Shown piece by piece: positions 1 through 9,121 of a DNA stretch of 64,000 nt (positions within the stretch are counted from its first letter, which is position 1; every line of letters starts with the position of its first letter). The notes under the pieces were generated by a model that made no database searches, was not told the origin of the DNA, and worked only from the letters and a program-made list of their open reading frames with translations. A program made the translations under genes and the position numbers. The DNA is from an uncultured Pseudomonadales bacterium (GTDB taxonomy: Bacteria; Pseudomonadota; Gammaproteobacteria; Pseudomonadales; Azotimanducaceae). The stretch spans positions 2,986,522 through 3,050,521 of the forward strand of contig CATOTI010000002.1 of NCBI GenBank assembly GCA_951813295.1, read 5' to 3'.

Positions 1-713
1 ACAGGCCCCTGGCGGAATTGGCCCACCCGGACATGCGCTGGCTGCAACCGACGGACAACGTGATCAAGGTCGACGAGATTCGTCGGTTGGGCGATTTCCT
101 GGTGCAGACCCCGCAAGCCGGGCTTCGCAAGGTCGCGGTGATCATCGAAGCCGAGCGGATGAACGCCAACGCCTCGAATGCGCTGTTGAAGTCGTTGGAG
201 GAACCGCCCGCGGAGAGTTTCATCATCGTGACTTCGCATTCGGCCGGGCGGCTCTTGCCGACGATTCGAAGCCGCTGCCAGGCGGTCGCGATCGCACCAG
301 TGGGAACAGAGGTCACGGCGCCGTGGCTCGAAGGCCACGGGGTCGATCGTGATTACATCGCGTTTGCGAGCGCCGAGTACGGTGATGCACCTTTCACGAT
401 CCTGTCGGCCTTCCAGCGCGAGGAACGTCCCTTATGGCCGGCGTTGAAGGCGGCACACGAGCAGGAAGCGAAGCTCAGCGACGTCGCTGATGCACTCAAG
501 AACGAGCCGCTGAGTGAGCTCCTGGAACGCTGGATTCGCGTCGTTCATCGACTGTTGCGCGGCGGCGCGATGGAGCAGTCGTCGGGGATCGAGTTCTTCG
601 ACGAGTTGCTCTCTGTCGAGAAAGCGGCCCTCGTTAACACCGGCTTGAATCGGCAGATGCAGATCGAGCGTTTGTTGGTGCACTGGCGGCGTGTGCCGAT
701 TCGCTACGACTGA
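1..713 (+). CDS. holB: DNA polymerase III subunit delta' (3' part of gene)
   Basis: The gene runs in from the left edge; about 236 C-terminal residues are present of a family that is usually 300-340 long. Delta' is the fixed wrench of the clamp loader (gamma/tau complex) that opens the beta clamp at the replication fork. Seen here: the conserved NASNALLKSLEEPP stretch, then the TIRSRCQ segment holding the SRC motif by which delta' contributes an arginine to a neighbouring ATP site, then the less conserved helical collar domain. The first complete codon in frame begins at position 3. It meets the PilZ gene tail to tail with a 10-bp overlap. Confidence 0.93.
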   Translation, partial: RPLAELAHPDMRWLQPTDNVIKVDEIRRLGDFLVQTPQAGLRKVAVIIEAERMNANASNALLKSLEEPPAESFIIVTSHSAGRLLPTIRSRCQAVAIAPVGTEVTAPWLEGHGVDRDYIAFASAEYGDAPFTILSAFQREERPLWPALKAAHEQEAKLSDVADALKNEPLSELLERWIRVVHRLLRGGAMEQSSGIEFFDELLSVEKAALVNTGLNRQMQIERLLVHWRRVPIRYD

Positions 714-1027
714 GGCCTAAAGAAGGCGAATGACGACTGATCGCGATGACCCTTCGCGACGTCCTCGAGCAGGTCGGCCAGGTCATCAAAGCCCTCGTCG
801 AAACCGATGCCCACACCTTGCTCCGAGCGCCAGACGACCCGGCCGGACGCGAATGTCGGCAGCGCCTTGAAGGGCAACCGGACGCTCAGAAAGACCGATT
901 CGCCGAACGGAAGCGCCTTGGTCGTCGGCACGAAAACCCCACGACGGATGGGCCAGCTCAGAAACGAGCGCGCCAGCGCGGCCGTATCGGGATAAACGAC
1001 GGCGAGCGCCGTGACTGATGTATTCAT
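704..1027 (-). CDS. PilZ-domain protein
   Basis: A 107-residue protein with the pattern of short single-domain PilZ proteins of the type IV pilus assembly group: a basic IRRGVFVPT stretch near residue 28, a beta-rich core (VFLSVRLPF) and an exact GVGIGF segment near residue 70. In other gammaproteobacteria a PilZ gene commonly sits next to holB on the same strand; here it converges on it. The N-terminal RxxxR motif used for cyclic di-GMP is not clear, so it may act through protein contacts (PilB/FimX type) and not by binding the nucleotide. ATG start; no other pilus genes lie in the window. Confidence 0.75.
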   Translation of the reverse strand: MNTSVTALAVVYPDTAALARSFLSWPIRRGVFVPTTKALPFGESVFLSVRLPFKALPTFASGRVVWRSEQGVGIGFDEGFDDLADLLEDVAKGHRDQSSFAFFRPQS

Positions 1028-1101
1028 GCGGCGATCGTAGGTGTACGACGGTGTCGCTGGACGTCGCGATCGAAATGCCTACGAATCGCCGCGGCGATCG
1101 C

Positions 1102-3201
1102 TCAACGAAACGATGCCGGCGAAAGATGCCTGTCGAAGAAATCGAGGATCTTGTTGAACCGGTGGATCGCCACCGACGGCTCCTGCATCGAGTGCTTGGC
1201 GCCGGGATAGGTCATGAGATCAAACGGAATCGCTGCGTCCTGCAACGCCTTCATGAGCTTCGTCGTGTGGGTGAACAGGACGTTGTCGTCCGCCATGCCG
1301 TGCATCAGAAGGAGCGGATCACGAATGTTCTCGAGATACGGAAAGATCGCGCTGTCGCGGTAGCCGTCGGGATTTTCGCTCGGCGTCGATAGATAGCGTT
1401 CGGTGTAGTGGGTGTCGTAAAGATGCCAGTCGGACACCGGCGCGACGCTGACGCCGGCGGCGAACACGCCGGGGTGCTTGGCGAGCCCCATCAACGTCAT
1501 ATAGCCGCCGTAGCTGTGGCCGAAGAGCCCGATTCGGGATGGATCGATCTCCGGTTGCTTGGCGAGGTAGTCCACCCCGGCGATCTGATCTTCGATCTCA
1601 GCGACGCCGAGGTGTCGATAGATTGCGTCTTCGAACCCCTTCGATCGGTTGGCGCTACCGCGGTCGTCGAGCTCGAAGACCCCAAGGCCACGCTGCACGA
1701 AAAGCTGCAGCAGAAGCGGTGGATACTCGGCCCTGACCCGGCTGACCCCCGGCCCGCCGTAGACGTAGACGACCACCGGATGGGGCCCGCTGCCGGCAGG
1801 AAGCGTTAGACGGAACGCGAGCGATTCTCCTTCGTTCTCGATGGTGCCGAGTCGAGAGCTTTGGTGTTGCGCGCGATGCTCGGCATACGGGTGCGACGCG
1901 TCGTCGAGGGGCGTTTCCTCGAAGATGACGTGGCTGCCGGTGGGGTCGATCAAGGTCAGTCGATGGGCAACGGCTGGCGTCGAACTCGAGATCAAAGCGG
2001 CGCCGTCAGCGGTCGCGATCGTGCCGCCGTGCCATCCGGCGGTGCCCGTCAGCGCTTCCGCCGCTCCGGATGCCAGGTCGACGCGATAGAGATGTTGTTC
2101 GGTCGGCGAGCGATCCCAGCCCGTGATCCATGCAGAACCAGCCTCGACAGCGAGGATGTCGTTCACACGCGAGAGCCCGGTTTCGATCAGTTCGTCGTCC
2201 CGGTAGATCGCGGAGGATCCGCCGCGCTCGGACGTTCGCACCACGCCGCCGTCGAAAAAAAGATTGTCCGTGAGGTTGATCCAGGTATCGGCGCGTTCTT
2301 CGAACATCGTCTCCCACGAGCCATTGACCCAGGATCGCGCGGTGAGCCGTTGTTGCGATCGAGACTGGCTCTGCGCCCAGAGGTTGCCTTCAGGTGTAAA
2401 GCCCACGCGTGCGAGGTAGTCGTCGGATTCGATTCGCCAATCAATGGGTTCCGCTTTGCCCGTCGCCAGGTCGTAAAGCCAGAGCGTGACGTCGGCATTC
2501 GCGGCTCCGGCGTAGGGATATCGCTGCGTCACGACGTTGAATTGCTCCGCGTCGATCTCGTAGCGCTGCGACTCGGCGATCGGTGCAACATCCACGCGGG
2601 TGAACGCGAGCTTCGCTTCGTCGGCGGACCACCAGTAGCCCTCGAAGCGGTGCATTTCTTCCTGGGCGACGAACTCGGCCAAGCCATTGGAAATGGTTGC
2701 GCTGCCGTCGTCGGTCACGCGTGTCAGGCGCGCGCTTTCGCGGCCGAGGAAGTAGAGGTCGCCTTCGCGTACGAACGAGACGTAGTTGCCCTTGGGCGAG
2801 TAGCGGATGTCGGTCTGACGCGTGCCGGCCTCGGTGAGTTCCCGAAACGACCCGTGACGGACGTCGAAGAGGGTTGAGCCACCGTCGATCGGCAGGAGGA
2901 TTTCGTCCGCGGTCGGATGCCATTCGTAGCTCGTGATGCCGAAGGCGAAGTGGCGACGCCGCTCGCGCGCGGCCTTCTCCTCGTCCGTGAGCCCTTCGAC
3001 TGACGCCCCGGCGCGGCGACCCTCGATCAAGAGCCGGTGCTCGCCGCTCGCGCGGTCGAAAATCCACAGATCGAGCGTCTCGCGGTTCTCCTTGGACGCC
3101 AGAAGGTAGGTGACACTTTTTCCGTTCGGTGCGATTCGCGCGGCCGTTGGGACGCTTCCGGTGATGGGTTTTGCACCGAACAGTATCTCGGGCGTGAGCA
3201 T
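1102..3201 (-). CDS. S9 family prolyl oligopeptidase (dipeptidyl peptidase IV-like)
   Basis: A 699-residue serine peptidase that should remove dipeptides after proline or alanine. The N-terminal 430 or so residues are the beta-propeller (DPP IV N-terminal family); the C-terminal 260 form the alpha/beta hydrolase. The catalytic triad is visible: Ser in GHSYGGYM (about 563), Asp in HGMADDN (about 638) and His in GAKHSM (about 670). No signal peptide is apparent, so a cytoplasmic site is likely. I start it at the ATG at 3201, whose A overlaps the TGA of the upstream Xaa-Pro dipeptidase gene; a longer frame exists upstream but only inside that gene. Translational coupling with that gene is likely. 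Confidence 0.88.
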   Translation of the reverse strand: MLTPEILFGAKPITGSVPTAARIAPNGKSVTYLLASKENRETLDLWIFDRASGEHRLLIEGRRAGASVEGLTDEEKAARERRRHFAFGITSYEWHPTADEILLPIDGGSTLFDVRHGSFRELTEAGTRQTDIRYSPKGNYVSFVREGDLYFLGRESARLTRVTDDGSATISNGLAEFVAQEEMHRFEGYWWSADEAKLAFTRVDVAPIAESQRYEIDAEQFNVVTQRYPYAGAANADVTLWLYDLATGKAEPIDWRIESDDYLARVGFTPEGNLWAQSQSRSQQRLTARSWVNGSWETMFEERADTWINLTDNLFFDGGVVRTSERGGSSAIYRDDELIETGLSRVNDILAVEAGSAWITGWDRSPTEQHLYRVDLASGAAEALTGTAGWHGGTIATADGAALISSSTPAVAHRLTLIDPTGSHVIFEETPLDDASHPYAEHRAQHQSSRLGTIENEGESLAFRLTLPAGSGPHPVVVYVYGGPGVSRVRAEYPPLLLQLFVQRGLGVFELDDRGSANRSKGFEDAIYRHLGVAEIEDQIAGVDYLAKQPEIDPSRIGLFGHSYGGYMTLMGLAKHPGVFAAGVSVAPVSDWHLYDTHYTERYLSTPSENPDGYRDSAIFPYLENIRDPLLLMHGMADDNVLFTHTTKLMKALQDAAIPFDLMTYPGAKHSMQEPSVAIHRFNKILDFFDRHLSPASFR

Positions 3202-4568
3202 CAGCTCGAAGCCTCGCCGTCGAGCCGCGAGAACCACGGGCGTGTCAGGTTCTCGACAGCGTCGGCCGAAACGACCACGTTGTCCTCGATGCGGATGCCG
3301 CCAAACGGCAGAAACTGATCGACGCGTTGCCAATCGACGTCGTCCCGGGCCTCGATGGCATCGAGCAGCATCGGGATGAAGTAGATTCCGGGCTCGATCG
3401 TGAAGACGTGATCCGCCTCGATCGTGCGGGTCAGGCGTAATGCCGGAAACCGGTCGGGCGGCGGTGCCGCGGCGCCGGTGGCGTCTGCGAAGTGACCACC
3501 GACGTCGTGTGTCTGAAGACCCAGCAAATGGCCGAGTCCGTGTGGAAAGAACGCGTCGGTCAGATGCGTTTCGTAGGCCGCGTCCGCGCTGCAGCGAAGG
3601 ATGCCGAAATCCACCAGGATCGCGGCGATGCTCTTGTGCATCTCGACGTGGAGGTCGATATAGGACTGTCCACTACCCGCCGGTTTGATCGAGTCGATCA
3701 TCGATCGTTGCGCCACGTCGAGCGCGCTGATGAGTGCCGCGAAGTCGTCGTCCTCGGCGCTATATGTTCGTGTGATGTCCGAGTGGTAACCGTCGACGTT
3801 CGCGCCGGCGTCGATCAGAAAGGACCGGCGGCTCGCAGGGGTGGTTCGATCGTAGTGCTGGTAGTGCAGAATCGCCGCGTGTTCGTTCTGAGCGACGATG
3901 TTGTGGTAGGGCAATTCCGCTTCGGTCTGCTCGCTCGCGGCGAGGTAGGCGAGGTGAATGTCGAACTCACTCCCGCCGGAATGGAAGCAATCGCGCGCCG
4001 CCCGGTGACCCAGAACGCCGCGCCGCGCCGCTTCACGCATCCGGTCGAGTTCGAAGGCGGTCTTTGCCGCACGGCCGTAGCGAATGGGGTGCAGCACCGA
4101 GTCGGGGTTCGGTGTCATCCGCAAGTTACTGCCGACCAGTTCGGCGCCGGGTGCGATGTAGGCGAACGTGGCGCCGGTCGTCGCACTGGCAATGGCGGTG
4201 GTGATCGCCTCTTCGCTCGTGAACTGTTCGACGGCGAACGGTCCGTCGACCCAGTCGGGAAGCGACGGTGGCGCATGCCAATAATCAGCGGGGCTGTAAA
4301 ACAGAAGGCGCGGGCGCTCGCCGGGTTTCAGGATCACCGCGCTCGTAGTCGAGTCCGCCTCCGGCACGATACGGGCGAAGTGGGGATTCGGATGAAAGGT
4401 CGGTGCCTGGTCGTCCTCGAAATAGTTCTCGGGGGTGCCGGCGGCGATCACCGCACCGTCGAACGAAGCGGCTTCGAGGGCGTCATGCCACTCGTTGGCG
4501 ACGGCGCGTACGTGTTCGTCGTAGAGGTCGGTCGGAAACGCCAAGGTGTCTGTCCTCTTCGGGGGCAA
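3201..4568 (-). CDS. pepQ: Xaa-Pro dipeptidase, M24B family
   Basis: A 455-residue metallopeptidase of the PepQ type that splits Xaa-Pro dipeptides. All five metal ligands of the pita-bread fold are seen with spacing like that of E. coli PepQ: Asp253 (IDAGAN), Asp264 (SDITRTY), His343 (HGLGH), Glu392 (TIEPGIYF) and Glu428 (GIRIED). The N-terminal 165 residues are the usual smaller domain. It shares one base with the S9 peptidase gene downstream, so the two make a proline-peptide salvage pair. The first start is TTG at 4568 and a second TTG follows eight codons later, so the exact N terminus is uncertain. Confidence 0.9.
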   Translation of the reverse strand: MPPKRTDTLAFPTDLYDEHVRAVANEWHDALEAASFDGAVIAAGTPENYFEDDQAPTFHPNPHFARIVPEADSTTSAVILKPGERPRLLFYSPADYWHAPPSLPDWVDGPFAVEQFTSEEAITTAIASATTGATFAYIAPGAELVGSNLRMTPNPDSVLHPIRYGRAAKTAFELDRMREAARRGVLGHRAARDCFHSGGSEFDIHLAYLAASEQTEAELPYHNIVAQNEHAAILHYQHYDRTTPASRRSFLIDAGANVDGYHSDITRTYSAEDDDFAALISALDVAQRSMIDSIKPAGSGQSYIDLHVEMHKSIAAILVDFGILRCSADAAYETHLTDAFFPHGLGHLLGLQTHDVGGHFADATGAAAPPPDRFPALRLTRTIEADHVFTIEPGIYFIPMLLDAIEARDDVDWQRVDQFLPFGGIRIEDNVVVSADAVENLTRPWFSRLDGEASS

Positions 4569-4708
4569 GTCGGGCTGGTGCCGGGGCGCCGATTGTAGCT
4601 ATGTCATCCCGCTGACGTGCTTCTCGGAAGGGCGATCGTCATCGGCCGGTACTCGTCGCCGCACGACGCTTTCTGCGAGGATTGGATTGTCATTAAAGGA
4701 TAAGCGCC

Positions 4709-6439
4709 GTGAACGCATTGATTCGTTTCGTGACCGTCACGTTGGTGGCTTGGGCGCTTGGGTCGTATGCCGAGACGGCGGACCTGGTGATCGTCGGGGG
4801 TAAGGTCATCACGGTCGAAGCCGCGGCCCCGGAGGCCGAGGCCATCGCCGTCCGCGACGGTCGAATCGTCGCCGTGGGGGACCGTGCGGAAGTCGACGCC
4901 TGGCGCGGAGAGAATACGATCGTCATCGATCTCGAGGGCCGTGTCGCGGTCCCGGGGTTCATCGAGGGGCACGGCCATTTTCTCTCCCTCGGGCGATCGC
5001 GCATGATCCTCGATCTCAACGATGTCGAGAGCTGGGACGAGATCGTCGATCTCGTCGGCGCGGCGGCCGAGGCGTCGGAACCCGGTGCCTGGATCCAGGG
5101 GCGTGGTTGGCACCAGGAGAAGTGGCGGGAAGTGCCCGATGACGTGGTCGACGGCGTGCCACGCCACGATTCACTTTCCGCGGTATCGCCCGAGAATCCG
5201 GTGTTGCTGGGGCACGCGAGCGGCCATGCCGCGTTCGCGAACGAACGAGCCCTTGCGCGTGCGGGAATCAGTGTAGAAACGGACGATCCGGCCGGCGGCA
5301 CGATCGTCCGGGACTCGACGGGTCGTGCGACGGGTCTGCTACCCGAGACGGCGGCGACACTCGTCAGTCGGGTGCTGGCCGCCGAACTCGCGACACGTTC
5401 GGAAGCGCAGCGGGCGACGGAGTTCGCGCGACAAGTAGAGCTCGCGGGTGAGGAAGCGCTCGCACATGGGGTCACCTCGTTCCACGACGCCGGTGTCGCC
5501 TTCGCGGCCGTCGACCGAATGATCGAACTCGACGCCCAAGGCTGCCTGCCGGTACGGCTCTACGTCATGCTCTCGGAAGGTAACGAAGCGCTCGCCCGGA
5601 ACCTCGAACGTTATCGAAGGATCGGTGACTTCTTGACGATCCGCTCCATCAAACGCGTCATCGATGGCGCGCTCGGCTCGCATGGCGCGTGGCTGCTTGC
5701 GCCATATGCCGACATGCCCGAAAGCACCGGGCTTGCGACGATTTCGCCGGATGTCCTTGCCGAGACGGCGCGCCTGGCCGATCTGCACGGGTTTCAGCTT
5801 GCGACCCACGCGATCGGTGACCGGGGCAATCGCGAGGTCCTCGATGTCTACGAGGATGCATTCGATACGGATGTAGACGATCGGCGGTGGCGCATCGAAC
5901 ACGCTCAGCACCTGCATCCGGACGATGTGGTTCGTTTTGCGGAGCTCGACGTCATCGCGTCCATGCAGGCGATCCACGCCGCATCCGATGCGCCTTGGGT
6001 ACTTCGTCGTCTGGGTCCGGAACGCGCCGAGTCGGGGGCTTATCTCTGGCGGTCGCTTCTCGATGCTGGTGTGGTCGTGACGAACGGCTCGGACGTGCCC
6101 GTCGAGCCGATCTCGCCAATCGATTCGCTTTATGCCGCCATCGTCCGCAACGACCGTGAAGGCAATCCGTTTTTTCCGGGCGAGGCGATGACGCGCGCAG
6201 AAGCGATCGAGAGCTATACGTTATCGAACGCCTATGCGGCCTTCGAAGAGGATCAGAAGGGATCGATTGCGGTCGGCAAGCTGGCGGATGTCGCCATCCT
6301 CGATCGCGACATCACTAGCGTTTCGACGGATGAAATCGCGGCGACCGCGGTCGATATGACCATCGTCGACGGCGTCGTTCGCTTCGTCCGTGAAGGGCAA
6401 TTCCCGGCGATCGAGGCGGTTGCTCGATGCCAGTGGTGA
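4709..6439 (+). CDS. Exported amidohydrolase family 3 protein (YtcJ-like)
   Basis: A 576-residue metal-dependent hydrolase of the amidohydrolase 3/YtcJ group. An N-terminal signal peptide is likely (hydrophobic run to about residue 22), followed by the small beta domain (LVIVGGKVITV), the HGH motif of the first metal site at about residues 88-90, further conserved His in THAIGD and IEHAQH, and a late Asp in NGSDVP. The substrate of this group is not predictable from sequence. GTG start at 4709 with an AAAGGA ribosome site 9 bases upstream. It is divergent from the pepQ gene and converges on the next gene. Confidence 0.85.
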   Translation: MNALIRFVTVTLVAWALGSYAETADLVIVGGKVITVEAAAPEAEAIAVRDGRIVAVGDRAEVDAWRGENTIVIDLEGRVAVPGFIEGHGHFLSLGRSRMILDLNDVESWDEIVDLVGAAAEASEPGAWIQGRGWHQEKWREVPDDVVDGVPRHDSLSAVSPENPVLLGHASGHAAFANERALARAGISVETDDPAGGTIVRDSTGRATGLLPETAATLVSRVLAAELATRSEAQRATEFARQVELAGEEALAHGVTSFHDAGVAFAAVDRMIELDAQGCLPVRLYVMLSEGNEALARNLERYRRIGDFLTIRSIKRVIDGALGSHGAWLLAPYADMPESTGLATISPDVLAETARLADLHGFQLATHAIGDRGNREVLDVYEDAFDTDVDDRRWRIEHAQHLHPDDVVRFAELDVIASMQAIHAASDAPWVLRRLGPERAESGAYLWRSLLDAGVVVTNGSDVPVEPISPIDSLYAAIVRNDREGNPFFPGEAMTRAEAIESYTLSNAYAAFEEDQKGSIAVGKLADVAILDRDITSVSTDEIAATAVDMTIVDGVVRFVREGQFPAIEAVARCQW

Positions 6440-6483
6440 GCGTTGTGCTTCACCGCTGCATCATTTCGCGCTCGGTGGGCTAG

Positions 6484-7548
6484 CTACTCCTCGCCGCCGG
6501 CGGCGCGGGCATCAGCTTCGAGACGCCGCGCGCCCCGCATGATGTTGCCGAATGAATAGTTACCTTCGTGGCAGGCGTATTCGTACACAGGCTCTTCGGA
6601 TCGCGGCCAGACGTATTCACCACTCCATGAAGCGGTCCAGGTCTGAGGATCGCTCGCCGTGAACGAATAGAGGACGTCGCCGTTCTCGAGCGCGGAGAAT
6701 CGTTCGACGAGTTTGAACTCCTCCGAGCGACCGCGATTGCCGCGTGGCAGGAAGTTGGTGGTCTCGATCACGAGCGTCTCGTCTTCCCACCAACTGATCG
6801 CGTCACCGAGCCAGCGCTGGATCTCGGACGGCGCGTGCTCCGAGTTCATCCGCGCGATGCGCGCGTCGTGCACCATTTCGTTCAGGATCATGACGGTGTC
6901 GGGCGTCTGCACGATGCGCTTGTGGTTGTTGTAGAGCGACGGAAGGATCGGCGCGGTCGATGAGAAACCGATGATGCAGCGTTCGGCCAACGGTCGCTGC
7001 TCAGGGTTGTCGTAGGGACCACTGCCGTCACCGACGTCGAGCCACCAGGCGCGTCCCTCGTTGTTGCGGGGTCTGCCGGCGAACGCCGCGAAACGCTCTG
7101 AGCGTGCCGCTTGTGCGGATTCGGTCATCGGTGGCATACGACCGTTCGCCGGATCCGTGATGATCGAGGTGCGGAATTTCCCGTCGACGAGCACGGCACC
7201 CTCGCCGCGATCGATCCAGAAGCTGTCGTAGCCTCCGACGTTTCCGGCTGCGCCGGCCGACCCGTCACCGCCTTCCGGTGGTGCTTCGCGATTGGGATCC
7301 TTGACGCGGTTCCCAGCGGCCATCCGTTTCGCTTCGGCTTCGGCGATTTCCTCGGCCCGCTCGGGCGTGAGGTACAAGTTGTCGCCGTATTCGCGCGGAC
7401 GTTGCAACGGCGTCAACAGGGCGATGTCGTAGTAGCCCGAAAAATCGGGTTTGCCGTCAGCTGTGCGCTTGATCTCGGCCGCCGTATCGACGCCCATGAA
7501 GGTTACCAGCGCGGCGATCCACACCGCCGTTTTGAGCTGCCTGACCAT
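6484..7548 (-). CDS. Secreted protein of unknown function
   Basis: A 354-residue protein with a signal peptide (hydrophobic residues 8-22, likely cut near TAAE). The mature part opens with a TADGKPDFSGYYD stretch, a pattern common in exported proteins of unknown role in proteobacteria and acidobacteria. It has many Trp, Asp and Gly residues and two scattered Cys (ERCIIGF near residue 200 and YACHEGNY near the end) that could form a disulfide. I know of no assigned function for this group. It converges on the amidohydrolase gene, 44 bp away. Confidence 0.6.
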   Translation of the reverse strand: MVRQLKTAVWIAALVTFMGVDTAAEIKRTADGKPDFSGYYDIALLTPLQRPREYGDNLYLTPERAEEIAEAEAKRMAAGNRVKDPNREAPPEGGDGSAGAAGNVGGYDSFWIDRGEGAVLVDGKFRTSIITDPANGRMPPMTESAQAARSERFAAFAGRPRNNEGRAWWLDVGDGSGPYDNPEQRPLAERCIIGFSSTAPILPSLYNNHKRIVQTPDTVMILNEMVHDARIARMNSEHAPSEIQRWLGDAISWWEDETLVIETTNFLPRGNRGRSEEFKLVERFSALENGDVLYSFTASDPQTWTASWSGEYVWPRSEEPVYEYACHEGNYSFGNIMRGARRLEADARAAGGEE

Positions 7549-7744
7549 CTATGACCCTCCTCGTCCATAGACTTTGCTAATGCCTAACCCGACATCGTAC
7601 TCCTCATCGTGCCGTTCGTTGATGATTGACGTGTAGAGACGTGTAGAAATGGCCGGCGCACCCGTCAGAACGTGCGCCTCTGATGCTTTCCGTCAAACCG
7701 TCGTGATATACATGTCGGCTTGATTAACTGGGATGGGAGAAGTC

Positions 7745-8620
7745 ATGGGAGCGTACGCTTACCAGGCGCCAACGAGTGTCGAAGAAGCGCTCGCGGTTCT
7801 CACGAGCGAAGCCAACGCGGGCAATCGAACGCAGATGTTGGCGGGTGGTACGGACCTTCTCGTGCAGATGCGTTCGGTCGATCGCGGCGAGCGAACATTT
7901 GTCGATGTGAAACATATCGCCGAGGCGAACGAGCTCTCGATCGGCGACGACGAGATCTACATCGGGTCGGGCATCGCATCGGCTGTTCTCTATGAGAATG
8001 AAGAACTCATGTCGATTCTTCCGGGGCTTCTCGAAGCGTCGGATCTGATCGGATCGACGCAGATCCAGGGCCGCGCGACCATCGGCGGTAATCTGTGCAA
8101 TTCGAGCCCGGCGGGCGACACCATTCCGGCGTTGATCGCGGTGGGTGCGGTCTGCGTGATTGCCTCACCCGAAGGGTCGAAGGAAGTGGCCGCGGAGGAC
8201 TTCGTCACCGGCGTCGGGACGAATTGCCTGGGCGCGTCCGAGTTCTTGGTGGGCTTCAAAGTCCCACGACCGGGTCGCGGGTCGAGCGCGTATCTGCGCT
8301 TCATTCCTCGCACGGAGATGGACATTGCCGTTGCCGGTGCGGGCGTTGCTCTCACCCTCGATGGCGACGGGACCTGCACGGCGGCGCGTGTCAGCATCGG
8401 CGCGGTCGCACCGACGGCGCTTCTGGTATCCGCCGCTGGTGATGCGCTTGTCGGCACGAAGGTCGACGACGCCGCGCTTGCCGCGGCTGCGGACGCGTGC
8501 AGCGGCGCTGCATCGCCCATCACGGACAAACGCGGAACGGTCGAGTTCCGCAAGAAAGTCGTCGGCGTTCTTTGCAAACGTGCCGGCGCCATCGCGCGCG
8601 ATCGAGCGCTAGCTCTTTAG
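7745..8620 (+). CDS. Molybdenum hydroxylase, FAD-binding medium subunit
   Basis: The FAD subunit (CoxM/XdhB type, about 291 residues) of a xanthine dehydrogenase-family enzyme. Seen: the N-terminal FAD-binding segment with AGGTDLL near residue 35, the second motif IGGNLCNSSPAGD near residue 115, and a CODH-type C-terminal domain. I prefer the ATG at 7745 because a GGGAGAAG ribosome site lies just ahead of it; another in-frame ATG lies four codons upstream. It begins a three-gene operon (FAD, 2Fe-2S, Mo subunits) in the usual medium-small-large order. Confidence 0.88.
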   Translation: MGAYAYQAPTSVEEALAVLTSEANAGNRTQMLAGGTDLLVQMRSVDRGERTFVDVKHIAEANELSIGDDEIYIGSGIASAVLYENEELMSILPGLLEASDLIGSTQIQGRATIGGNLCNSSPAGDTIPALIAVGAVCVIASPEGSKEVAAEDFVTGVGTNCLGASEFLVGFKVPRPGRGSSAYLRFIPRTEMDIAVAGAGVALTLDGDGTCTAARVSIGAVAPTALLVSAAGDALVGTKVDDAALAAAADACSGAASPITDKRGTVEFRKKVVGVLCKRAGAIARDRALAL

Positions 8621-8629
8621 GGGAAGACA

Positions 8630-9109
8630 TTGGCCAAAGTACACGTATCGACAACGATCAACGGCGACGAGCACGAGTTCCTCTGTGAACCGCAGCAAAC
8701 GCTTCTCGAAGTCCTGCGCGAAGACCTCGGCATGACGGGCACGAAAGAGGGTTGCGCCACGGGCGACTGCGGTGCCTGCTCCGTGCTGATCGACGGTCGT
8801 CTGGTTTGTTCGTGCCTGACCCTCGCGGTCGAGACCAACGGGGTTGAGCTCACCACCATCGAAGGCATCGCCGGGTCCGACGGGCTCCACCCGATTCAAC
8901 AGAAGTTTCTCGAGCATGCGGCTCTGCAATGCGGCATCTGCACGCCGGGGTTCATCGTGGCAACGAAAGCGCTGCTCGACAAAAACCCGAATCCCGATGA
9001 AACGACCATCCGTTACTGGCTCGCGGGCAATCTTTGCCGCTGCACGGGCTACGACAAAATCGTTCGTGCCGTCCAGGATGCGGCCACCGAACTCGCTTAC
9101 GAAGCTTAA
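8630..9109 (+). CDS. Molybdenum hydroxylase, 2Fe-2S small subunit
   Basis: A 159-residue electron-transfer subunit with two [2Fe-2S] sites. The plant-type ferredoxin motif is seen as GCATGDCGACSVL with the further Cys in LVCSC, and the C-terminal four-helix site as CGICTPGF and CRCTGY. It passes electrons from the molybdenum site to the FAD subunit. TTG start 9 bases after the FAD subunit stop, with GGGGAAGA as ribosome site; the Mo subunit follows within 12 bases. Confidence 0.92.
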   Translation: MAKVHVSTTINGDEHEFLCEPQQTLLEVLREDLGMTGTKEGCATGDCGACSVLIDGRLVCSCLTLAVETNGVELTTIEGIAGSDGLHPIQQKFLEHAALQCGICTPGFIVATKALLDKNPNPDETTIRYWLAGNLCRCTGYDKIVRAVQDAATELAYEA

Positions 9110-9121
9110 GGAGATTTGACT

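Noticed and set aside
1861..2877. Plus-strand frame of 338 codons.
   Set aside because: Shadow of the S9 peptidase gene with no recognisable motif; a result of high GC.
3037..4598. Long plus-strand frames antisense to the peptidase genes (for example 3492-4598).
   Set aside because: Arg-rich shadows of pepQ and the S9 peptidase; no domain motifs.
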